From positions 9,346,501 to 9,410,500 of the forward strand of contig NZ_CP166850.1 in the NCBI RefSeq assembly GCF_041346945.1: a DNA stretch of 64,000 nt, read 5' to 3'. The stretch is from Amycolatopsis sp. cg9. Its GTDB lineage: Bacteria; Actinomycetota; Actinomycetes; Mycobacteriales; Pseudonocardiaceae. The position numbers were made by a program, and so were the translations under genes. Positions 58,710-64,000 of this stretch are shown in pieces (within the stretch, counting starts at the first letter, position 1; every line of letters begins with the position of its first letter). The notes beneath the pieces are model-generated. The model ran no database searches. It saw nothing but the letters and a program-made list of their open reading frames with translations, and was not told the DNA's origin.

Positions 58710-59699
58710 ATGCGACTCTTCCTGGCCGTCCTGGCGGCCGTCACCCTGTTCGCCGCACCGGCGGACGCGGGTCAGCCCCGCCCGCCCGCCGACCCCGCGG
58801 GCGCTCTCCTCGCCGCGTTCGACGACCACGCGATCGTCGCGAAGTCCAGCCCGGACGTCGGGCCGTTCCTGTTCGACCTCGTCCGCGACCCGCGCTTCCC
58901 CGGCCGCGTGAACGACATCGCCGTGGAGTGCGGGAATTCGCTGCTGCAGCCGTTGCTGGACAGCTACACCGCCGGCGGCGACGTCCCGGACATCAGCCGC
59001 GTCTGGCGCGACACGACCCAGCCGAGCTGCGGGTTCTCGACGTTCTACGAGCAGCTGTTCGCGCTGGTGCGGCAGGTCAACACGACGCTGCCCGCCGAGC
59101 GGAAGATCCGCGTGCTGGCGTGCGACCCGCCGGTCGACTGGAGCCGCGTCCAGGCCCCGGCCGACCTGGAGCCGTTCCTGGACCGCGACGCGACGATCAC
59201 CTCGGTGGTCGAAACGCAGGTGCTGCGGAAGCACCGGAAAGTCCTGATGCTGTTCGGCCTCGGGCACCTCACGCACGACGGCGGCAGTGGCGCGGTCGCG
59301 CAGCTGGAGCGCGCGCACCCCGGGGCGGCGTACGTCGTCGCGGACCACCGCGGGTTCACCGCGGACAACGCCCGGCTCGAGCAGCGGCTGGGGTCGTGGC
59401 CCGCGCTGGTGCCGCTTCGGGGGTCTTGGCTGGGCGGGCTCGAGACGATGTACTTCCCGGTGAACCGCGACTACCCGCCGGGCACCCGGGGATACCCGGG
59501 CGTGGACGCGTACCTGTACGAAGGACCGGCGGCCACCCTGCTGCGTGAACCGCTGTCGGCGCGGGCGATCCTGGACACGAACTACCTGAACGAACTGCGG
59601 CGGCGGGCGACCGCGATCCAGGCCCCGCCGGACGGGCTCGAGTGGCCGGAGTTCTTCTTCGAGCGGGAGCGCACGTCCGGAGTCCTGCTGCGCGGCTAA
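58710..59699 (+). CDS. Secreted protein, possibly EreA/ChaN-like
   Basis: 329 residues, GGAG five bases before ATG 58710. A clear Sec signal peptide (LFLAVLAAVTLFAAPADAG). The segments DIAVECGNSLLQPLLDSY and VLMLFGLGHLTH contain the Glu and His patterns found in erythromycin esterase/ChaN-like and related hydrolase folds, but the match is loose. It is under a GntR-type operator shared with an ABC transporter, which suggests a part in the same envelope or antibiotic response. The function remains open. Confidence 0.75.
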   Translation: MRLFLAVLAAVTLFAAPADAGQPRPPADPAGALLAAFDDHAIVAKSSPDVGPFLFDLVRDPRFPGRVNDIAVECGNSLLQPLLDSYTAGGDVPDISRVWRDTTQPSCGFSTFYEQLFALVRQVNTTLPAERKIRVLACDPPVDWSRVQAPADLEPFLDRDATITSVVETQVLRKHRKVLMLFGLGHLTHDGGSGAVAQLERAHPGAAYVVADHRGFTADNARLEQRLGSWPALVPLRGSWLGGLETMYFPVNRDYPPGTRGYPGVDAYLYEGPAATLLREPLSARAILDTNYLNELRRRATAIQAPPDGLEWPEFFFERERTSGVLLRG

Positions 59700-60427
59700 C
59701 GGACCGGGTGCGACACCCAGACGTTCGGCTCGACGTAGACCGCGAAGTCCTGGGCCGTCGAGACGAACACCGGGGCGAGCGCGCCCGGGACGGTCACGGC
59801 GCCGTCGCGGTCGAACGGCAGCCCCGTCCAGCGCCGCCAGTCCTCGAGCGGCGCCTGGACCGTCGCCGAGCAGGGGGCGACGGCTTCGATGCGGCCGCCC
59901 GCGCGGACGTGGGTGCGCAGCCAGCGGTCGGCGGGCAGCCCGTCCGCGCGGGTCTCCGCGGCGTACTCGCGCATCGGCCTCGACGGCACCGCCGCCTTGT
60001 CCGGCGGCCGGACCGGGATCACCAGCGACCCCAGTCCGGCCGCCGCCGCGGCTTCGCGCATCGCCGCCAGCACGGTGCCGGAGTGGCCACGGCCCTGGTG
60101 CTCCGGGTGCACGGCGATCTCCAGCGCGCCCGCGGTGTCCGGCTCGGCGTCGTCGAGCGCGTCCTCCGCGGCCCACACCGCCACCTCGTCCCAGCCGCGG
60201 GCGGGCAACTCCCCGCGGCCGCGGAACGGCACCATGATCCCGCGGGCGATCGGCTGCTCGTGCGCCAGCAACGCCACGACGAGGTGCGGCCAGCGGCGCG
60301 CCACCCGGCGGCCGCGCACCAGCAGGCTCGTGAGGCTGCCCGCCATGAACGCCGGCGAACCCGGCGGGTACGGGATGGCGTAGACGGCTTCGGCCAGGTC
60401 CGGCCGCCGCGCCAGCGTCGTGAGCAC
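59696..60427 (-). CDS. GNAT-family N-acetyltransferase
   Basis: 243 residues from GTG 60427. The acetyl-CoA-binding motif A is visible (LEIAVHPEHQGRGHSGTVLAAM), with a long C-terminal extension. It begins one base after the Lrp stop, so it is in an operon with that regulator. The substrate is unknown; an amino acid or small amine would suit Lrp control. Confidence 0.85.
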   Translation of the reverse strand: MLTTLARRPDLAEAVYAIPYPPGSPAFMAGSLTSLLVRGRRVARRWPHLVVALLAHEQPIARGIMVPFRGRGELPARGWDEVAVWAAEDALDDAEPDTAGALEIAVHPEHQGRGHSGTVLAAMREAAAAAGLGSLVIPVRPPDKAAVPSRPMREYAAETRADGLPADRWLRTHVRAGGRIEAVAPCSATVQAPLEDWRRWTGLPFDRDGAVTVPGALAPVFVSTAQDFAVYVEPNVWVSHPVR

Positions 60428-60428
60428 G

Positions 60429-60875
60429 TCAGCTGCCCCGGGACCACGACTCCAGCGCGATCAACGTCTTCGTCCCGGTCACCTGGTGGTGCCGCCGGAT
60501 CTCGTCGATCGTCTTCTGCAGGTGGGCCATGTCGCGCACCCGCAGCCACACCAGCGCGTCCGGGTCGCCCGCGATCGTGAACACCGCCTGGGCCTCGGGC
60601 ATGCGGGTCGTCGTGCGCAGGATCTCCGCGACCTTCGTGTTGCCGACGAAGCGCAGCTCGGTGAACGCCTCGATGCCCCAGCCCAGCTTCGCGTGGTCGA
60701 CCTGGACCGTGAAGCCGGTGATCACGCCGGTCTCCCGCAGCCGGTCGATGCGGCGCTTGACCGCGGCCGTGGAGAGGGTGACGCGGCCGGCGATGTCGGA
60801 CAGCGTCCGGCGGGCGTCCTCGCGCAGCAGGCCGAGGATCTCGTGGTCGGTCGCGTCGAGCAGCTCTTCGGGCAT
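60429..60875 (-). CDS. Lrp/AsnC-family regulator
   Basis: 148 residues from ATG 60875. The HTH (LSDIAGRVTLSTAAVKRRIDRL) and the RAM effector domain (about 65-140, IAGDPDALVWLRV) are typical. It is divergent from the indolepyruvate oxidoreductase gene, with 151 bases between starts, so it probably controls aromatic amino acid breakdown by that enzyme and also the acetyltransferase. Gene symbols are not assigned. Confidence 0.92.
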   Translation of the reverse strand: MPEELLDATDHEILGLLREDARRTLSDIAGRVTLSTAAVKRRIDRLRETGVITGFTVQVDHAKLGWGIEAFTELRFVGNTKVAEILRTTTRMPEAQAVFTIAGDPDALVWLRVRDMAHLQKTIDEIRRHHQVTGTKTLIALESWSRGS

Positions 60876-61026
60876 GCGCAGGAGCGTAACTCCGCGCAAA
60901 AAACCGAGCCAGCCGGCGCGTAGAGCCAAGGAAGTTTGCGTATAGGGTTCCGGAACGCCAACGCCTGTTGCGTCGCTGTGGCCGGCGTCGCACTGTGCCC
61001 GGAAGCACATCGAGAGGAGCCGCGCC

Positions 61027-64000
61027 GTGGAGACGTTCACGCTCGAAGACCGCTATCTGCGGGAGGCGGGAACCGTGCACCTGACCGGGGTGCAGGCCCT
61101 GGTCCGGCTGCTGTTCGACCGCGTCCGGCACGACCGCGCCCAGGGCGGCGACCCCGCCGTCTTCGTCTCGGGCTACGAGGGCTCCCCGCTGGCCGGGTAC
61201 GACCTCGAGCTCGGCCGCCGCTCGACGCTGCTGGAGAAGCACGACGTCGTGCACCGGCCCGGGCTCAACGAGGAGCTGGCCGCGACCTCGGTGATGGGCA
61301 GCCAGCTCGTCGCGGGCGCCGGCGGGCAGCGCGGGGTCACCGGGTTCTGGTACGGCAAGGCCCCCGGCCTCGACCGGGCCTCCGACGCCCTCCGCCACGC
61401 CAACCTGGCCGGTACCGACCCGCGCGGCGGCGCGGTCGCGCTCGTCGGCGACGACCCGAACGCGAAGTCCTCGACCGTCCCCTGCGCGTCCGAGCTCGCC
61501 CTCGCCGACCTGGCGATCCCGATCCTCTACCCGGCCGACTCCCAGGACGTCCTCGACCTCGGCATGCACGCGGTCGAGCTGTCCCGCGCGGCCGGCGTGT
61601 GGACGTCGCTGAAGGTCGTCGCGAACGTCGCCGACGCGTCCGGCACGGCCACCGTGAGTCCGCGGTGGACCGCGCCGGAGATCGAGCGGGCGTACCGGCA
61701 CACCCCGACGTCCCGGCTGCTCGGCACCAGCCTCGCCGAGCTGGAACGCAGCCTGTTCACCGTCCGGCTCCCGCTGGTCACCGATTACCTGCGCGCGAGC
61801 GGCGTCAACCGCATCACCGCGCGCGGGCCCGCCGACCGGATCGGCATCGTCTCCGCCGGCAAGTCCTACCTGGACCTCCAGCAGGCGCTGCGCGCGCTCG
61901 GCCTCGACGCGGGCGCCCTGGAAAAGTACGGGATCCGCGTGCTCAAGCTCGGCGCGATCCACCCGCTGGAGCCGTCGATCGTCCGCGAATTCGCCGACGG
62001 GCTCGAGGAAATCGTCGTCGTCGAGGAGAAGCGCTCGTTCGTCGAGTCCGCCCTCAAGGAGGTCCTCTACGGCGTTCCCGGCGCCCCCGCGGTCACCGGC
62101 AAGAAGGACCGCGACGGCCGCACGCTGTTCACCGAACTCGGTGAGCTGGAACCGGACGGCGTCGCGGCCGGGCTGGCCCGGCGGCTGCCCGGGGGCATCC
62201 CGTCGGTCGACGCCTTCAAGTCCCGCCGCCGCCGCGAGCGCATCTCGGTGCCGCTGCTCGCGCGGACGCCGTACTTCTGCTCGGGCTGCCCGCACAACTC
62301 GTCGACGAAGGTCCCGGAGGGCACGCTCGTCGGCGGCGGCATCGGCTGCCACACGATGGCCCTGTTCATGGAGCCCGACCAGGTCGGCACCGTCCTCGGC
62401 GTGACGCAGATGGGCGGCGAGGGCACGCAGTGGATCGGCATGGCGCCGTTCGTCGAGGCCGAGCACTTCGTGCAGAACATCGGCGACGGCACCTTCACCC
62501 ACTCCGGCAGCCTCGCGGTCCGCGCGGCGGTCGCGGCCGGCGTCAACATCACCTACAAGCTGCTCTACAACTCCGCCGTGGCGATGACCGGCGGCCAGGA
62601 CGCGGTCGGCGGGCTGCCGGTCGAGAAGGTCGCCGAGCTGCTCCTCGTCGAAGGCGCGAAGCGGGTCGTGATCACCAGCGACGCGCCCGCGAAGCTGCGG
62701 CGCCGCAAGCTCCCCGCCGGCGTCGAGGTGCGCGACCGCACGGAACTCCTGGCCACGCAAGAAGAACTCGCCGCCGTCAAGGGCGTCACCGTGCTGATCC
62801 ACGAGCAGGAGTGCGCGGCCGAGAAGCGCCGGAAGCGCCGCCGCGGCAAGCAGACCACGCCGACGACCCGCGTGGTCATCAACGAGCGCGTCTGCGAAGG
62901 CTGCGGCGACTGCGGGACGAAGTCGAACTGCCTGTCCGTGCAGCCGGTGGCGACCGAGTTCGGCCGCAAGACCGCGATCCACCAGTCCTCGTGCAACGTC
63001 GACTACTCCTGCCTGGCCGGGGACTGCCCGTCGTTCGTCACCGTGGTACCGACCGGGAAGAAGCAGCGGCGCAAGCTGACCGAACTGGCCGCCGGCGCCG
63101 TTCCCGCGCCTCCGATGGCGGGCACGGACTTCACCGTGCGGATCACCGGCATCGGCGGTACCGGCGTGGTCACCGTGACGCAGATCCTCGCGACGGCGGC
63201 GGTGCTCGACGGGCGGCACGTCCGCACGCTCGACCAGACCGGGCTGGCGCAGAAGGGCGGCGCCGTCGTCTCCGACCTCAAGGTGACGGCGGAGCCGGTC
63301 GAGCAGGCACCGAAGCTCGCCGCCGGCGAGTGCGACCTGTACCTGGCGTGCGACGCGCTCGTCGGGGCGGACGCGACGAACCTCGCCGTGGCGGACGCCG
63401 CGCGGACGACCGCCGTCGTGTCGACCACCGAGGTCCCGACCGGGCGGATGGTCGTCGACACGACGGTGTCCTTCCCGGCCCCCGGCAGCGTCCTCGCGCC
63501 GCTGGAGGCCGCGGCCGCGCGGACGGTTTCGCTCGACGCCCGCGGCCTGGCCGAGGAGCTCTTCGACGACGACCAGTTCGCCAACGTGCTCCAGCTGGGC
63601 GCCGCCTACCAGACCGGCGCGATCCCGCTGCCGGCGTCGGTGATCGAGCGCGCGATCGAACTGAACGGCACCGCGGTGCAGGCGAACCTGCAGGCGTTCC
63701 GCCGCGGCCGTCAGCTCGTGGCCGAGCCCGAGGCGCTCACGACGGCCCCGGCGCCGGCGCGCCCGGTCGCGCAGCCGTCCGCACGCAAGCTGGTGCACGC
63801 CGAGCCCGGCTCCGAGCTGGCGCGGCTGCTGGACGTCCGGATCCCGGACCTGGTCGCCTACCAGGACAAGCGGTACGCCCGCGCGTACGCCGAGTTCGTC
63901 GAGCGGGTGCGGGTGCTGGAGGACGGGCCGACGGAGATCACCGAGGCCGTCGCGAAGCACCTGTACAAGCTGATGGCGTACAAGGACGAGTACGAGGTCG
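61027..64000 (+). CDS. Indolepyruvate ferredoxin oxidoreductase, fused single-chain type (partial)
   Basis: GTG 61027 has GAGAGGAG seven bases upstream. The frame runs to the window edge: at least 991 codons, about 85 percent of the usual 1150-1190-residue length. The order is a pyrimidine-binding/TPP region (SGYEGSPLAGYDLELG ...), the ThDP motif region (CHTMALFMEPDQVG, GEGTQWIG), a ferredoxin-like Fe-S motif (CEGCGDCGTKSNC), and the gamma domain (RITGIGGTGVVTVTQIL, LDQTGLAQKGGAVVSDLK). The enzyme oxidatively decarboxylates arylpyruvates from Trp, Phe and Tyr to aryl-acetyl-CoA with ferredoxin. It is divergent from an Lrp regulator. Confidence 0.95.
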   Translation, partial: METFTLEDRYLREAGTVHLTGVQALVRLLFDRVRHDRAQGGDPAVFVSGYEGSPLAGYDLELGRRSTLLEKHDVVHRPGLNEELAATSVMGSQLVAGAGGQRGVTGFWYGKAPGLDRASDALRHANLAGTDPRGGAVALVGDDPNAKSSTVPCASELALADLAIPILYPADSQDVLDLGMHAVELSRAAGVWTSLKVVANVADASGTATVSPRWTAPEIERAYRHTPTSRLLGTSLAELERSLFTVRLPLVTDYLRASGVNRITARGPADRIGIVSAGKSYLDLQQALRALGLDAGALEKYGIRVLKLGAIHPLEPSIVREFADGLEEIVVVEEKRSFVESALKEVLYGVPGAPAVTGKKDRDGRTLFTELGELEPDGVAAGLARRLPGGIPSVDAFKSRRRRERISVPLLARTPYFCSGCPHNSSTKVPEGTLVGGGIGCHTMALFMEPDQVGTVLGVTQMGGEGTQWIGMAPFVEAEHFVQNIGDGTFTHSGSLAVRAAVAAGVNITYKLLYNSAVAMTGGQDAVGGLPVEKVAELLLVEGAKRVVITSDAPAKLRRRKLPAGVEVRDRTELLATQEELAAVKGVTVLIHEQECAAEKRRKRRRGKQTTPTTRVVINERVCEGCGDCGTKSNCLSVQPVATEFGRKTAIHQSSCNVDYSCLAGDCPSFVTVVPTGKKQRRKLTELAAGAVPAPPMAGTDFTVRITGIGGTGVVTVTQILATAAVLDGRHVRTLDQTGLAQKGGAVVSDLKVTAEPVEQAPKLAAGECDLYLACDALVGADATNLAVADAARTTAVVSTTEVPTGRMVVDTTVSFPAPGSVLAPLEAAAARTVSLDARGLAEELFDDDQFANVLQLGAAYQTGAIPLPASVIERAIELNGTAVQANLQAFRRGRQLVAEPEALTTAPAPARPVAQPSARKLVHAEPGSELARLLDVRIPDLVAYQDKRYARAYAEFVERVRVLEDGPTEITEAVAKHLYKLMAYKDEYEV

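Noticed and set aside
60019..63960. A very long open frame on the minus strand (over 1300 codons)
   Set aside because: It is the antisense shadow of the indolepyruvate oxidoreductase gene, Arg/Gly/Asp-repetitive and without motifs; the + strand carries all expected enzyme motifs.
1..64000. CRISPR arrays, rRNA genes, replication origins or intact insertion sequences
   Set aside because: No regular short repeats with spacers, no rRNA-like sequence, no DnaA-box cluster and no transposase with matched terminal repeats were seen. The only regular repeat array is the lectin region inside the GH127 gene.

Overview
The window is high-GC actinobacterial DNA with near-uniform G/C third positions, many GTG starts and stop/start overlaps. 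The gene content (ShbA-like sigma factors, a SARP regulator, DUF574 methyltransferase, GAF-ANTAR regulator, PrimPol-type mobile-element replication gene, RICIN-decorated GH127 enzyme) fits the Pseudonocardiaceae, most likely Amycolatopsis. The genus is an inference from gene style, not a database match.

1-27.7 kb is accessory and mosaic. It opens with secreted or envelope proteins (S53 sedolisin, L,D-transpeptidase, a Pro-rich exported protein). A + strand cluster follows: a MetE/UROD-like protein, a cupin, a tiny HTH protein, a KAS III-like protein lacking the usual cysteine, and a PrimPol replication protein whose 3' end is overlapped antisense by an excisionase gene. Next come two translationally coupled ECF-type sigma factors, a small membrane protein, a 1465-residue membrane protein joining a NACHT-type and a KAP-type P-loop NTPase, a relic of an S1 protease, a two-component system divergent from a small exported protein, and a transposase-GntR chimeric pseudogene. 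A tRNA-Arg(CCU) 3' fragment at 21671-21720 looks like an attachment-site scar. Beyond it are a helicase with a nuclease-like C-terminus, two related AbrB-like proteins and a tyrosine recombinase that sits beside tRNA-Leu(GAG). This is the layout of one or more integrated elements carrying probable defence cargo.

27.8-34.6 kb holds a SARP regulator, an LLM flavin oxidoreductase with an NmrA-like partner, a membrane-anchored CBM2 protein, and the most striking find: an unannotated 25-codon gene (33532-33609) with a strong ribosome binding site. Its peptide ends in SYAWYGWI and it lies directly upstream of a lone cytochrome P450. This is the two-gene architecture of atropopeptide (tryptorubin-type) RiPPs. 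A perfect 12-bp hairpin separates precursor and P450.

34.7-39 kb is a benzoylformate catabolic operon (decarboxylase, aldehyde dehydrogenase, aromatic-acid MFS transporter) divergent from a LysR regulator. 39-49.5 kb contains regulator-enzyme and regulator-transporter modules with visible operators: GAF-ANTAR, deazaflavin-dependent reductase, amidase plus MerR, ArsR plus CDF metal exporter, DeoR plus MFS, TetR, and a sugar isomerase/oxidoreductase pair.

50-61 kb has a DUF574 methyltransferase, a secreted GH127 arabinofuranosidase with six ricin-type repeats under two LacI-type palindromes, a GntR-controlled ABC transporter that shares its operator with a secreted hydrolase-like gene at 58710, a cyclase/TPP-enzyme pair, and a GNAT/Lrp pair. 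The window ends inside a fused indolepyruvate ferredoxin oxidoreductase gene controlled, by position, by the divergent Lrp regulator.
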